A DNA stretch of 64,000 nt. It comes from Micromonospora phaseoli (GTDB lineage: Bacteria; Actinomycetota; Actinomycetes; Mycobacteriales; Micromonosporaceae). Within the stretch, counting starts at the first letter, position 1, and every line of letters begins with the position of its first letter. Where the stretch lies: assembly GCF_900109115.1 (NCBI RefSeq), contig NZ_FNYV01000002.1, positions 620,001 to 684,000 of the forward strand, given 5' to 3'. The position numbers and the translations under genes are program-made. Positions 6,742-16,722 of the stretch are shown piece after piece. Under the pieces are notes generated by a model. It was not told where the DNA came from, made no database searches, and was given only the letters and a program-made list of their open reading frames with translations.

Positions 6742-8196
6742 ATGAAGCATCCTCCGCGCCGCCTGCGGCGCCTGCTGGTCGCGGCCGGTGCCGTCGGCGC
6801 ACTGACCCTCGGCGCACTGACGGCACTGCCCACCACCAACGCGATGGCGGCGACCGGCTGCTCCGTGACCTACTCCACGAACAGCTGGTCCGGCGGGTTC
6901 ACCGCGAGCGTCACCGTCACCAACCTGGGCGACGCGGTGAGCAACTGGACCCTGGGGTTCGCCTTCCCGGACGCAGGCCAGCGGCTCACCCAGGGCTGGT
7001 CGGCGACGTGGAGCCAGAGCGGCAACGCCGTCACGGCGCGGAGCCAGAGCTGGAACGGCTCGTTGGCCACCGGGGCCAGCACCAACATCGGCTTCAACGG
7101 CAGCTTCACCGGCGCCAACCCGTCGCCGACCTCGTTCACCCTCAACGGCACGGTCTGCACCGGCTCGACCACGCCGACCACGCCCACGCCCACCACGCCG
7201 CCGCCGACCACGCCGCCGCCGACCAACCCACCGACGACCCCGCCGCCACCTGGCACCCAGACGCCGGTGGGCATCAACGGGCAGCTGCGGGTCTGCGGGG
7301 TCAACCTCTGCAACCAGTACGGTCGGCCGATCCAACTGCGCGGCATGAGCAGCCACGGCATCCAGTGGTTCGGCAACTGCTACAACCCGGCCTCACTCGA
7401 CGCTCTCGCCACCGACTGGCGCTCCGACCTGTTCCGCATCGCCATGTACGTGCAGGAACAGGGCTACGAGACCGACCCGGCCGGATTCACCAACCGGGTG
7501 AACAACCTGGTCGACGAGGCCACCCGGCGGGGCATGTACGCGATGATCGACTTCCACACGCTCACCCCCGGTGACCCGATGTTCAACCTGGAGCGGGCCA
7601 AGACCTTCTTCGCGGCGGTGTCGGCGCGGCACGCCTCGAAGAACAACGTGATCTATGAGATCACCAACGAGCCCAACGGTGTCAGCTGGTCGACCATCAA
7701 GAACTACGCCGAGCAGGTCATCCCGGTCATCCGGGCCAACGACCCGGACGCAGTGATCATCGTGGGTACCCGGGCGTGGTCGTCACTGGGCGTCTCCGAA
7801 GGGTCCAACCACTCCGAGATCGCCAACAACCCGGTGAACGCCAGCAACATCATGTACGCGTTCCACTTCTACGCCGCGTCCCACAAGGACAACTACCGCG
7901 CCGAGGTGGAGCGGGCCGCCGCCCGGCTGCCGCTGTTCGTCACCGAGTTCGGCACGGTGGACTACACCGGTGACGGCGCGGCCGACCTGGCCAGCAGCAC
8001 CCAGTGGCTGGACCTGCTGGACCGGCTGAAGATCGGCTACGCGAACTGGACGTTCTCCGACAAGGCAGAGGGCAGTGCCGCGTTGCGGCCCGGCACCTGC
8101 AACGGCAGCAACTACACCGGCACCTCGGTACTCACCGCCTCCGGCACCTTCATGCGGGAGCGCATCCGTACCCCGGACAACTTCCCCACCAGCTGA
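6742..8196 (+). CDS. Secreted endoglucanase, CBM2 + GH5
   Basis: A 484-residue exported protein: Arg-rich signal peptide ending near residue 37, CBM2 cellulose-binding module (about 39-139), Pro/Thr linker (about 142-174), then a GH5 catalytic domain (about 178-475). Acid/base Glu310 is in EITNEPNG and nucleophile Glu402 in VTEFGT. It should cleave beta-1,4-glucan chains outside the cell. ATG at 6742 begins the signal peptide; the longer open frame from 6637 runs through the promoter and operator. The CebR-like box indicates induction by cellulose breakdown products. Confidence 0.95.
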   Translation: MKHPPRRLRRLLVAAGAVGALTLGALTALPTTNAMAATGCSVTYSTNSWSGGFTASVTVTNLGDAVSNWTLGFAFPDAGQRLTQGWSATWSQSGNAVTARSQSWNGSLATGASTNIGFNGSFTGANPSPTSFTLNGTVCTGSTTPTTPTPTTPPPTTPPPTNPPTTPPPPGTQTPVGINGQLRVCGVNLCNQYGRPIQLRGMSSHGIQWFGNCYNPASLDALATDWRSDLFRIAMYVQEQGYETDPAGFTNRVNNLVDEATRRGMYAMIDFHTLTPGDPMFNLERAKTFFAAVSARHASKNNVIYEITNEPNGVSWSTIKNYAEQVIPVIRANDPDAVIIVGTRAWSSLGVSEGSNHSEIANNPVNASNIMYAFHFYAASHKDNYRAEVERAAARLPLFVTEFGTVDYTGDGAADLASSTQWLDLLDRLKIGYANWTFSDKAEGSAALRPGTCNGSNYTGTSVLTASGTFMRERIRTPDNFPTS

Positions 8197-8216
8197 GCTG
8201 AGCGCACCACCACCCT

Positions 8217-8246
8217 GCGGCCCCGGCGGAACACCGCCGGGGCCGC
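8217..8246. terminator. Terminator between cellulase and zwf (convergent)
   Basis: Perfect 13-bp stem (8217-8229 with 8234-8246) with loop AACA, 20 bases after the GH5 stop; it can also serve the convergent zwf gene. Confidence 0.7.
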
Positions 8247-8285
8247 GGTGCGCACACCCGTCGAACCGACCCACCGGGCAGCCAC

Positions 8286-9722
8286 TCACCCACTCACCGG
8301 GCCGATCAACGAGTCGGCCGGTCCGGACGAGCCCGCCGGATACTCCCGCAACGGCACCGCACCCGCCTTCCAGGCGGCCAGCACCGGCTCGACGATGCGC
8401 CAGCACTCCTCGGCCACGTCACCGCGCACCGACAGGGTCGGGTCCCCCTCGAACGCGCCGCGCAGCACCTCGCCGTACGCCGGCAGCTCGCCGGGACCGA
8501 AGTCCGCCGTCAGCTGGACCTGGTCCAGGTCATAGGGGTTACCAGGGCCGTTGACGTTGAGGTCGAGGCCCAACTGGTCCGGGCCGAAACCGATCCGCAG
8601 CCGGTCGGGTTGCTCGTAGCCGGTCAACCCGGCGGGTACCCGGGCCGGCTGTTTGAAGGTGATCACCGCCTCCTTGCGCACGGCGGCCAGCGCCTTGCCG
8701 GAACGCAGCCGGAACGGCACCCCCGCCCAGCGCCAGTTGTCCACGGTCAACACGATCTCGGCGAGCGTCTCCGTGCCGCGGGCCGGATCGACGCCGGGCT
8801 CGGCGGCGTAGTCGGGCAGCCGGCGTCCGTCGACCTCGCCCGCCGCGTAACGGGCCCGCCGGCTGGCCGCCACCGGGTCGTCCTGCCACAGCCGGGTCGC
8901 CCGCAGCACCTGCGCCTTGCGGCCACGCACCTCCTCGGCGGCGAGCGTGGGCGGCGGCTCCATCGCGAGCAGGGCGAGCACCTGGAGCAGGTGGGACTGC
9001 ACCATGTCCACCAGCGCGCCGGCGCCGTCGTAGTAGCCGGCCCGGCTCTCCAGGCCGAGGCTCTCGTCGAAGACGATGTCCACGCAGGCCACGTGCGCCG
9101 AGTTGAGCACCGGCTCGAAGATCCGGTTGGCGAAGCGCAGGCCGAGCAGGTTCAGCACCGTCGACTTGCCGAGGAAGTGGTCGATCCGGTGGACCTGGTT
9201 CTCCGGTACGAGGGTGCTCAGCAGTTCGTTGAGCGAGCGGGCCGAGATCCGGTCGACGCCGAACGGCTTCTCCAGCATCAGCCGGGTACCGGGCGGCACG
9301 CCGATGCGGGCCAGCGCGGCGGCCGACCGGGCGGTCACCATCGGCGGCAGCGCGAAAAAGATCACCAGCGGGCCGGAGCAGTCCCGCAGCAGCAGCCGCA
9401 GGTCCTCCTCACGTGTCACGTCGGCGGGCACGTACCGCGTCTCGCGGATCACCTCGGACTCCGCGGCACCGTCCGCGCCGACGGTGGCGAAGGCGTCGGC
9501 CACCCGGCTGCGCCACCGCTCGTCGTCCCAGTCCTCCTTGCTGCTGCCGATCAACCGCAGCCCGGGGACCGCCCCGCTGGCCACCAGCCGGCCCAGCCCG
9601 GGCAGCAGCAGCCGCCCGGCCAGGTCACCGCTGGCACCGAGGACCAGCAGCGTCTGCCGTACGACAGTGGTGGCGGGACTTCCGGGAGCGGTTGCGGAGG
9701 CGTTCGGGTCCGGCTTCGTCAT
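8286..9722 (-). CDS. zwf: Glucose-6-phosphate dehydrogenase
   Basis: A 478-residue enzyme of the oxidative pentose phosphate pathway (glucose-6-phosphate to 6-phosphogluconolactone with NADP or NAD). Visible are the Rossmann dinucleotide site [15 protein letters not shown] near residue 28, the EKPFG segment, and the active-site signature RIDHFLGKS. The length suits the family. It is divergent from pgi, so the two enzymes of glucose-6-phosphate partition share one 133-bp intergenic region. Actinobacteria often have a second zwf next to transketolase and transaldolase; this copy is not in that setting. Confidence 0.95.
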   Translation of the reverse strand: MTKPDPNASATAPGSPATTVVRQTLLVLGASGDLAGRLLLPGLGRLVASGAVPGLRLIGSSKEDWDDERWRSRVADAFATVGADGAAESEVIRETRYVPADVTREEDLRLLLRDCSGPLVIFFALPPMVTARSAAALARIGVPPGTRLMLEKPFGVDRISARSLNELLSTLVPENQVHRIDHFLGKSTVLNLLGLRFANRIFEPVLNSAHVACVDIVFDESLGLESRAGYYDGAGALVDMVQSHLLQVLALLAMEPPPTLAAEEVRGRKAQVLRATRLWQDDPVAASRRARYAAGEVDGRRLPDYAAEPGVDPARGTETLAEIVLTVDNWRWAGVPFRLRSGKALAAVRKEAVITFKQPARVPAGLTGYEQPDRLRIGFGPDQLGLDLNVNGPGNPYDLDQVQLTADFGPGELPAYGEVLRGAFEGDPTLSVRGDVAEECWRIVEPVLAAWKAGAVPLREYPAGSSGPADSLIGPVSG

Positions 9723-9855
9723 GCCACCACCATGCCCTGTCCACGCGACGGGCAGACACCGGACCCCGGGCGATCCACGTATGGCAGGCTGGTCTCACCC
9801 GCTGGCCGGACGACGCCGACGGGGAAGCCGACCCTGCGAGGAGACGATCGATCCG

Positions 9856-11490
9856 ATGGCTGCGGACGTCACCACCACCGACGAGTGGCAGGCCCTGCGC
9901 AAGCACGCCGACGAGATCCGCGGGACGCATCTGCGGGATCTGTTCGCCACCGACACCGACCGTGGCCAGCGGTTGACCGTCGAGGTGGCCGGCCTCTACG
10001 TCGACTACAGCAAGAACCTGGTGACCGACGAGACGCTGCGGCTGTTGACCGCGCTCGCCGAGCGGGTCGGGCTCACCGACCGGATCGCCGCGATGTTCGC
10101 GGGCCGTCACATCAACGGCACCGAGGACCGGGCCGTGCTGCACACCGCGCTGCGGCTGCCCCGCGACGCCGCACTCACCGTCGACGGCCAGGACGTGGTG
10201 GCCGACGTGCACGCGGTGCGGGAGCGGATGGCCGAGTTCGCCGAGAAGGTCCGGTCGGGGCAGTGGCGCGGACACACCGGCGAGCGGATCCGCACCGTGG
10301 TCAACATCGGCATCGGCGGCTCCGACCTCGGGCCGGTGATGGCGTACGAGGCGCTCAAGGCGTACCGCGACGCCGGCATCAGCTGCCGCTTCGTGTCGAA
10401 CATCGACCCCACCGACATCCACGAGACCACCGCCGACCTGGACCCGGCCACCACCCTGTTCGTGGTGGTGTCGAAGACCTTCTCCACTCAGGAGACCCTG
10501 GCCAACGCCGAGCAGGCCCGACGCTGGCTGCTGGCCGGGCTCGGCGCCGACGCCGACGCGGTGGCGCGCCACTTCGTCGCGGTCAGCACCAACGCCCAGC
10601 GGGTGCAGGACTTCGGCATCGACCCGGCGAACATGTTCGGCTTCTGGGACTGGGTCGGCGGCCGGTACTCCCTGCCCTCGGCGGTCGGCCTGTCGGTGAT
10701 GCTGGCCGTCGGGCCGGCCCGCTTCGACGAGCTGCTCGGCGGCTACCACGCCGTGGACGAGCACTTCCGGACCGCGCCGTCGGCCCGCAACGCCCCCGTG
10801 CTGCTCGGCCTGCTCAACATCTGGTACGTCAACTTCCTGGGCGCGCAGACCCACGCGGTGTTGCCGTACTCGCAGTACCTGCACCGTTTCCCGGCCTACC
10901 TGCAGCAGTTGACCATGGAGAGCAACGGCAAGTCGGTACGCACCGACGGCGAGTCGGTGTCGTACGACACCGGGGAGATCTTCTGGGGCGAGCCCGGCAC
11001 CAACGGACAGCACGCCTTCTACCAGCTGCTGCACCAGGGCACCCGGCTGGTGCCGGCAGACTTCATCGGCTTCAGCGAGCCCAACCACGACATCGGCGAC
11101 ATGCACGACCTGTTCATGTCGAACTTCTTCGCCCAGACCGCCGCGCTGGCCTTCGGCCGCACCGCCGAGCAGGTCGCGGCCGAGGGCACCCCGGCGGAGC
11201 TGGTGCCGCACCGGGTGATGGCCGGCAACCACCCGACCACGTCGATCATCGCCGACCGGCTCACCCCGACCACCCTCGGCGCGCTGATCGCCCTCTACGA
11301 GCACATCGTCCTCACCGAGGGCGCGATCTGGGACATCAACCCGTTCGACCAGTGGGGCGTCGAACTGGGCAAGGTGATGGCCAACCAGCTCGCCCCCCTC
11401 CTGACCGGCGACTCGCCCGACCTGACCGACCTGGACTCCTCCACCGCCGCCCTGATCTCCCGCTACCGCACCCAGCGTCAGCGCGACTAA
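9856..11490 (+). CDS. pgi: Glucose-6-phosphate isomerase
   Basis: A 544-residue enzyme interconverting glucose-6-phosphate and fructose-6-phosphate. Both family signatures are visible: [10 protein letters not shown] in the first SIS domain and the C-terminal [13 protein letters not shown]. Conserved SKTFSTQET and [13 protein letters not shown] segments are also present. ATG at 9856 is preferred, with GAGGAG (9838-9843) upstream; the frame upstream to 9076 lies over zwf. It is followed by a large palindromic repeat acting as terminator. Confidence 0.96.
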   Translation: MAADVTTTDEWQALRKHADEIRGTHLRDLFATDTDRGQRLTVEVAGLYVDYSKNLVTDETLRLLTALAERVGLTDRIAAMFAGRHINGTEDRAVLHTALRLPRDAALTVDGQDVVADVHAVRERMAEFAEKVRSGQWRGHTGERIRTVVNIGIGGSDLGPVMAYEALKAYRDAGISCRFVSNIDPTDIHETTADLDPATTLFVVVSKTFSTQETLANAEQARRWLLAGLGADADAVARHFVAVSTNAQRVQDFGIDPANMFGFWDWVGGRYSLPSAVGLSVMLAVGPARFDELLGGYHAVDEHFRTAPSARNAPVLLGLLNIWYVNFLGAQTHAVLPYSQYLHRFPAYLQQLTMESNGKSVRTDGESVSYDTGEIFWGEPGTNGQHAFYQLLHQGTRLVPADFIGFSEPNHDIGDMHDLFMSNFFAQTAALAFGRTAEQVAAEGTPAELVPHRVMAGNHPTTSIIADRLTPTTLGALIALYEHIVLTEGAIWDINPFDQWGVELGKVMANQLAPLLTGDSPDLTDLDSSTAALISRYRTQRQRD

Positions 11491-11492
11491 GG

Positions 11493-11555
11493 AGTTGATC
11501 AAGAGGTTTTGGTCACGACACGTCGGTCCGCGTGACCAAAACCTCTTGATCAACT
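11493..11555. repeat. Long intergenic palindromic repeat / bidirectional terminator
   Basis: Perfect 25-bp arms (11493-11517 and 11531-11555) around a 13-base loop, with core GATCAAGAGGTTTTGGTCA. It fills the gap between convergent pgi and the membrane gene. Its AT-richness differs from its surroundings, and the core resembles a dispersed element I associate with Micromonospora genomes. Confidence 0.8.
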
Positions 11556-11568
11556 TCCTGGGACAGCC

Positions 11569-13242
11569 TCAACACGACTGCGCCCCGCGCGGGCCGCGCG
11601 AAGACTGACGACCGACCCGGACCGTCAGCCGGTCAAGGTACGCCACCTGCAACCACACCAACGCGGCCAGGAACAGCAGCATGATCGGTAGCGGGAGGAC
11701 CGCACCGAGCGCCAGGTCGTCGGCCGGGATCCGCCCCGTGGTGGCCTGCACCATGGCCTCCAGCGGCGCTGGTCGGGCCATCGGCGGCTGCGCCACGATC
11801 CACGGCCAGAGCACCTGTCCGGCGGTGACCAGCCAGGTGACCAGCCCGACCAGCACGACCATCGGCACCGAGGGGGCGAGCATGCTGGCGCCGAACCCGC
11901 CTCCGGCCCGCCATCGGGGCTCCAGCCCACGGAACAGCACGGCGAACAGGAACAACGCTGGGATGCTGACCCAGCCCGGCGGCACCGCCCCGAGGAAGCT
12001 GTTGAGCTGGTCGGCATCGCGGGTCCGCAGGTAGGACTCGATGGCCAGCGGTCCGGTGCCGACGAACAGCCACGGCGCGAACGGCAGGAGGAGCAACTCG
12101 CTGAACCGCCCGAGCGGGCGCAGACCCCCGATGGCGAAGCCGCCGGCCACCGCGACAGCGACTGTGACCAGCGCCGACAGCAGCGTCGGCAGCCACGTCG
12201 CAACCAGCATGTCGGCAAGGCTGACGGCCGGCAACGGCGCGACCTCGTTGGTGAACCGCAAGCTGCGACGCAGCCACGGCCACGCCACCCACAGCAACAG
12301 GCCGACGAAGAACACGCCCACCACCGCCAACCCGGTTCCGGCCCGACGGCTACCGCCGCCCGCCGCCCCGCCCGGACCGGCCTTCCTGATGGTTCCCTCG
12401 TGATGCTCGCCGGGGGCGGCGGCCTCGTCGACCACCTCGATCCGGGCCCGGCTGGCCAGCAGCAGTGCCGTCGCGGCCAGACCCAACAACGCCAGCGGGA
12501 TCAGCAGCAGCACCGCGCCGGCCGAACCACCACCGAGATCCATCCTGCTCAGGGAGGCGACGACAACGTGCGTCAGCGGGAAGCCGGTATTGCCCGTCAG
12601 CAACGGCGCGGTGAAGCTCTGCAACGTGGCCGCGATGATCCCGAACACCAGCAGACCGGCGACGGTCGACGCCGCCGGCAACGCGTCGCGGCGGTGGGAC
12701 CGGCCGCGGAGCGTACCGAGGAAGGCGGTGGTGGCGACCGCCACGACCAACCCGGCACCACCGATCGCAGTCAACTCCACAAGCGTCGCGTACTGACGGT
12801 CCGCCACCGCGGACGGCTCCATCCGGTCCAGGCGCCAACCGACGAGCAGCGCCACGGGCGCGTACCCTGCGACCGGCGCGACAACCAGGGCACGGACGGC
12901 CAGCGTGGCCCGCCGCCCGGCCCGGTCGGCGAGCAGCGCCAGCAACGGCGCGACCAGCAGGGCCAGCGCCAGTGGAACCAGCGCCAACAGCATTGCCCAG
13001 CCGAAGTCACCGAGCACCCCCTGCTGGAAGCGAGCCTGGTAGTTGGCGCCGCCCACACTGTCCGCCGGGCGGAGCAGGTCGTCACGGGTCGTCGAGCGCC
13101 ACACCGCCAGCACGGTGGGGAGCAGGTACGACCAGGCGAGGGCGAGCAATGCGGGAAGCAGCAGGACGAATCCGATACCGATCCGGGCAACGCTGGACGG
13201 CCCGGTGCGGGCGGCCGTCACTGTGGGTGTTGCCATGCTCAT
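11569..13242 (-). CDS. Polytopic membrane protein resembling a fused MalF/MalG-type ABC permease
   Basis: A 557-residue protein with about twelve hydrophobic segments in two halves separated by a charged/Gly-rich cytosolic stretch (about 275-310). The first half opens like a sugar-ABC permease (FVLLLPALLALAWSYLLPTV, then VGGANYQARF); the second half starts with SLADMLVATWLPTLLSALV and ends with a permease-like helix set. I do not see a clear EAA loop in either half, and no ATPase or binding-protein gene is adjacent. ATG at 13242 has GAGGAG five bases upstream; the longer frame from 13368 does not look coding. Transport is an inference only. Confidence 0.7.
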   Translation of the reverse strand: MSMATPTVTAARTGPSSVARIGIGFVLLLPALLALAWSYLLPTVLAVWRSTTRDDLLRPADSVGGANYQARFQQGVLGDFGWAMLLALVPLALALLVAPLLALLADRAGRRATLAVRALVVAPVAGYAPVALLVGWRLDRMEPSAVADRQYATLVELTAIGGAGLVVAVATTAFLGTLRGRSHRRDALPAASTVAGLLVFGIIAATLQSFTAPLLTGNTGFPLTHVVVASLSRMDLGGGSAGAVLLLIPLALLGLAATALLLASRARIEVVDEAAAPGEHHEGTIRKAGPGGAAGGGSRRAGTGLAVVGVFFVGLLLWVAWPWLRRSLRFTNEVAPLPAVSLADMLVATWLPTLLSALVTVAVAVAGGFAIGGLRPLGRFSELLLLPFAPWLFVGTGPLAIESYLRTRDADQLNSFLGAVPPGWVSIPALFLFAVLFRGLEPRWRAGGGFGASMLAPSVPMVVLVGLVTWLVTAGQVLWPWIVAQPPMARPAPLEAMVQATTGRIPADDLALGAVLPLPIMLLFLAALVWLQVAYLDRLTVRVGRQSSRGPRGAQSC

Positions 13243-13524
13243 GGTGCTCCTCGCCTCGTCGGGCCCCTGGCCGGGCCTGACGATAAGTGCAGTGATCAAG
13301 CGAGCGCCACCTCTTCCGCCAGCGCAAATCGTCGATGTCGCCACCATTGAGTGTGGGTACGTCGCCACCAGTGGGTATGGATACTCAGCGCGGGTAGGTG
13401 CGCGGCCTCAGGTGCCGCCCGTCGGCATGGACAGGGTCACGTCATGGCCCACCCGCGCCACCGTCCCGCTGCGGCGTCCGCCGTTCGGTTGGCTTTCGGT
13501 CCGCTCTGGCCCAATGGGTCACCT

Positions 13525-13561
13525 GCGGGTACCCGGGCTCCCCTGTTGTCCGGGTACCCGC
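13525..13561. promoter_or_regulatory. Tandem CGGGTACCCG palindromes / hairpin before the MoxR operon
   Basis: CGGGTACCCG occurs twice (13526-13535 and 13551-13560), 25 bp centre to centre. Extended arms 13525-13536 and 13550-13561 also pair as a 12-bp hairpin with a 13-base loop. The site lies 28 bp before a small leader ORF and could be a dimer-dimer operator or an RNA structure. Nothing else stands out in the 13243-13524 gap. Confidence 0.45.
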
Positions 13562-13588
13562 GCCCGAGACGCGACCGAGGAGCAACGC

Positions 13589-13645
13589 ATGCGGAGCACC
13601 ATCAGGACCGGGCCGGCTGGCGTCGGCGGTCGGGCGGCGTCGTGA
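13589..13645 (+). CDS. Possible 18-residue leader peptide of the MoxR operon
   Basis: ATG 13589 has a strong ribosome site GAGGAG (13577-13582, six bases away). The frame encodes 18 residues and stops at 13643-13645, overlapping the GTG of the moxR-like gene by GTGA. The moxR GTG itself has a poor ribosome site, so the leader may feed ribosomes to it. The alternative is an untranslated purine-rich stretch. Confidence 0.4.
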   Translation: MRSTIRTGPAGVGGRAAS

Positions 13646-14688
13646 CGACGGCCGCGGTACGCGAACCAGACGTCGTCGGTGAGCACACCGGCGCGGCACG
13701 CCTGTTGGAACAGACCCTCTTCGAGGTCAAGCGGGTCATCGTCGGCCAGGATCGACTGGTGGAGCGGCTGCTGACCGCGCTGGTCGCCCGGGGCCACTGC
13801 CTCCTTGAGGGGGTGCCCGGCGTGGCCAAGACCCTCGCCGCGGAGACCCTGGCCACGGCGGTCGGCGGCAGCTTCTCCCGGATCCAGTTCACCCCGGACC
13901 TGGTGCCCTCGGACATCCTCGGCACCCGGATCTACCGGGCCTCCAAGGAGAGCTTCGACGTCGAGTTGGGGCCGGTGATGGCCAACCTGGTCCTCGCCGA
14001 CGAGATCAACCGGGCCCCGGCGAAGGTGCAGTCGGCGCTGCTGGAGGTGATGGCCGAGGGCCACGTCTCCATCGGTGGCCGGACGTACCCGGTGCCGACC
14101 CCGTTCCTGGTGCTGGCCACCCAGAACCCGATCGAGTCCGAGGGCGTATACCAGCTACCCGAGGCCCAGCGGGACCGGTTCCTGATGAAGGTCGTCGTCG
14201 GTTATCCCACCGATGACGAGGAGCTGGGCATTCTCTACCGGATGGGCACCGGTACCCCGGTCGCCCGACCGGTGCTGGACCCGGCCCGGCTGGCGGCGCT
14301 GCAGGCCCGCGCCCGGGAGGTCTTCGTCCACCACGCGCTGGCGGAGTACGTCGTCCGGCTGGTGCTGGCCACCCGGGACCCGCGCCGGTTCGGACTCTCC
14401 GACGTGGCCGATGCGCTGACGTACGGCGCCAGCCCCCGGGCCACGCTCGGCCTGGTCGCCGCGGCCCGGGCCCTGGCGTTACTGCGGGGTCGCGACTACG
14501 TGCTCCCCGCCGACGTACGGGAAATCGCCGAGGACGTGCTCGCCCACCGGCTGGTGCTCTCCTTCGACGCGGTCGCCGACGACATCGACCCGGGCGAGCT
14601 GGTCCGGCAGGTGGTCGAGGCCGTGCCGCCACCGCAGATCGCCCCCGCGCAGGAGGACCAGGGGCCGGGTCTGGGGGCAGCCGCATGA
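13642..14688 (+). CDS. MoxR family AAA+ ATPase
   Basis: A 348-residue MoxR-type ATPase: Walker A GVPGVAKT, Walker B LVLADEIN, sensor ATQNPIES, and the C-terminal lid with YGASPRATL. MoxR proteins act as chaperone-like ATPases with VWA-domain partners, and a VWA protein is encoded two genes downstream. It overlaps the DUF58 gene by ATGA. Promoter and operator candidates lie before the leader ORF. Confidence 0.92.
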   Translation: MTTAAVREPDVVGEHTGAARLLEQTLFEVKRVIVGQDRLVERLLTALVARGHCLLEGVPGVAKTLAAETLATAVGGSFSRIQFTPDLVPSDILGTRIYRASKESFDVELGPVMANLVLADEINRAPAKVQSALLEVMAEGHVSIGGRTYPVPTPFLVLATQNPIESEGVYQLPEAQRDRFLMKVVVGYPTDDEELGILYRMGTGTPVARPVLDPARLAALQARAREVFVHHALAEYVVRLVLATRDPRRFGLSDVADALTYGASPRATLGLVAAARALALLRGRDYVLPADVREIAEDVLAHRLVLSFDAVADDIDPGELVRQVVEAVPPPQIAPAQEDQGPGLGAAA

Positions 14689-15668
14689 ACGAGAACTCGA
14701 CAAGCGTCGGGCGGTTGGCGCCGCAGCGCCGGCTGCGCCGGCTGGAACTGACCATCACCCGCCGCCTCGACGGGCTGCTGCACGGGCAGCACCTGGGGCT
14801 GCTGCCCGGCCCCGGCAGCGAGCCGGCCGGCAGCCGGGAGTACCGCGTCGGCGAGGACGAGGTGCGGCGGATGGACTGGTCGGTGACGGCACGGACCACA
14901 GTGCCGCACGTGCGTACCGTCGAGGCCGACCGGGAGTTGACCACCTGGACGCTGGTGGACGCGACGCCGAGCATGGATTTCGGCACCGCCGAACTGGAGA
15001 AGCGGGAGCTGGCGGTGGCGGCCGTCGCCGCGGTCGGCTTCCTGACCGCCGGCTCCGGCAACCGGCTGGGGGCGCACGTGCTCGGCGACGCCGGGATTCG
15101 TCGGTTTCCCGCCCGCACCGGCCGATACCACCTGCTCGGTCTGCTGCGCGCGCTGCTGGAGGTGCCGCGGGGCCGGCCGGCCACCGATCCGGTGTCGCTG
15201 GCCGACTCGATCGACGGGTTGCGCCGGTCGGCCGGCCGGCGTGGTCTCGCGGTGGTGGTCTCGGACTTCCTCGACGGGCTGCCCGACGAGGGTGTGGCCG
15301 GCGCCGAGGGCCCGCCACCGGACTGGGAAGGGCCGTTGCGGCGGCTGGCCGCGCGGCACCAGGTGCTCGCGGTCGAGGTCCGCGATCCGCGTGAGCTGGA
15401 GCTGCCCGACGTCGGCCTGATCACCCTGGTCGACCCGGAGAGCGGGCGGCGACGCGAGGTCTCCACCGGTAGCCGCCGGTTGCGCGACCGGTACGCGGCG
15501 GCGGCCGCCGCACAGCGCCTCGCAGTGGCCCGGGCGCTGCGCCGGGCCGGCGCGACGCACCTGCCGCTGAGCACCGACCGGGACTGGATCGCCGACATCG
15601 TCCGGCACGTGCACGCCCAGCGCCGGCTGGCTCGCGCCACCCGACCACACCGTGGAGGTGTCGCGTGA
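14685..15668 (+). CDS. DUF58 domain protein
   Basis: A 327-residue cytosolic protein of the DUF58 family, recognisable by the GSREYRVGEDEVRRMDWSV segment followed by a VWA-like fold with DATPSMDFG. These are standard partners of MoxR ATPases and BatA-like proteins. The start overlaps the moxR-like stop (14685-14688), indicating coupled translation. Confidence 0.9.
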   Translation: MNENSTSVGRLAPQRRLRRLELTITRRLDGLLHGQHLGLLPGPGSEPAGSREYRVGEDEVRRMDWSVTARTTVPHVRTVEADRELTTWTLVDATPSMDFGTAELEKRELAVAAVAAVGFLTAGSGNRLGAHVLGDAGIRRFPARTGRYHLLGLLRALLEVPRGRPATDPVSLADSIDGLRRSAGRRGLAVVVSDFLDGLPDEGVAGAEGPPPDWEGPLRRLAARHQVLAVEVRDPRELELPDVGLITLVDPESGRRREVSTGSRRLRDRYAAAAAAQRLAVARALRRAGATHLPLSTDRDWIADIVRHVHAQRRLARATRPHRGGVA

Positions 15669-15744
15669 GCGAGCGGCAGCGAGCGAACGATCGGCACCGC
15701 GCGCCAGTGCCTCACGACGGACCGCGGCGAAGCGGAGTGCCCGC

Positions 15745-16695
15745 ATGAGTTGGCAGTCGCCCGAACGGTTGTGGCTGTTGGCGGGGGTGGCCGCCCTGGT
15801 CGTCGGCTACCTGCTGATGCAGCGGCGACACAGCCGGTACGCCGTCAGGTTCACCAACCTGCGCCTGCTGGACAAGGTCGCGCCGGCCCGCCCGGCATGG
15901 CGCCGACACGTGCCGGCCGGGCTGTTCATCGCCATGCTGGCACTGCTGGTGGTGGGCTTCGCGCGCCCGACCGACGAGGTGCAGGTGCCGCGGGAACGGG
16001 CCACCGTCATCGTGGCGGTCGACGTGTCCCGGTCCATGCTCGCCGACGATGTGCCGCCGGACCGGCTGATCGCGGCCCGGGACGCGGCCCACGAGTTCGT
16101 GGCCGATCTGCCGGAGGAGTTCAACGTCGGGCTGGTGGCGTTCGCCGGCAGCGCGTCGGTGATGGTCGCCCCGGGCAGCGACCGGACGGCGGTCGGCGCC
16201 GGTATCGACCGGCTCGACGAGGGCGTCACCGGCATCCAGGGAACCGCGATCGGCGAGGCGATCCACGCCTCGCTGGAGTCGATCCGCACGCTGGACGCCC
16301 GGGCCGCCGAGGAGCCGCCACCGGCCCGGGTGGTGGTGCTCTCCGACGGGGCCAACACCTCGGGACGCGACCCGATGCTGGCGGCCGCCGAGGCGGTGCA
16401 GGCGGGGGTGCCGGTCGACACCATCTCCTTCGGCACGCTCGACGGGCGCATCGGCGGTGGCCAGCAGGTCCCGGTCGACGGGGAGACCCTGCGCGTCGTG
16501 GCCGAACAGGCCGGCGGCGGTTACTACGAGGCCGGCAGCGGCGACGAGCTGCGCGAGGCGTACTCCGACATCGGCTCGTCGGTCGGCTACCGCGCGGAAC
16601 GGCAGGACGTCTCGGCGCGGTTCATCGGTGCCGGCCTGGTGCTCGCGCTGCTGGCCGCCGCCGCCTCGATGTTCTGGTTCTCCCGACTGCCCTGA
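15745..16695 (+). CDS. VWA-domain membrane protein (BatA-like)
   Basis: A 316-residue protein with two N-terminal helices (about 8-25 and 54-73), a von Willebrand A domain with the MIDAS motif DVSRSM (about residue 94), and a C-terminal helix (about 292-310). The topology places the metal-ion-dependent adhesion site on one membrane face, as in BatA/BatB. ATG 15745 follows GCGGAG at seven bases. It completes the MoxR-DUF58-VWA trio, thought to assemble or remodel protein complexes at the envelope. Confidence 0.9.
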   Translation: MSWQSPERLWLLAGVAALVVGYLLMQRRHSRYAVRFTNLRLLDKVAPARPAWRRHVPAGLFIAMLALLVVGFARPTDEVQVPRERATVIVAVDVSRSMLADDVPPDRLIAARDAAHEFVADLPEEFNVGLVAFAGSASVMVAPGSDRTAVGAGIDRLDEGVTGIQGTAIGEAIHASLESIRTLDARAAEEPPPARVVVLSDGANTSGRDPMLAAAEAVQAGVPVDTISFGTLDGRIGGGQQVPVDGETLRVVAEQAGGGYYEAGSGDELREAYSDIGSSVGYRAERQDVSARFIGAGLVLALLAAAASMFWFSRLP

Positions 16696-16722
16696 CGGCT
16701 CCCCCTACAGGAGGGACATCGA

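Noticed and set aside
8610..11498. A 962-codon open frame across zwf and pgi
   Set aside because: It is a GC-rich shadow: low-complexity Arg/Gly/Pro/His composition, while zwf and pgi have unmistakable motifs in other frames.
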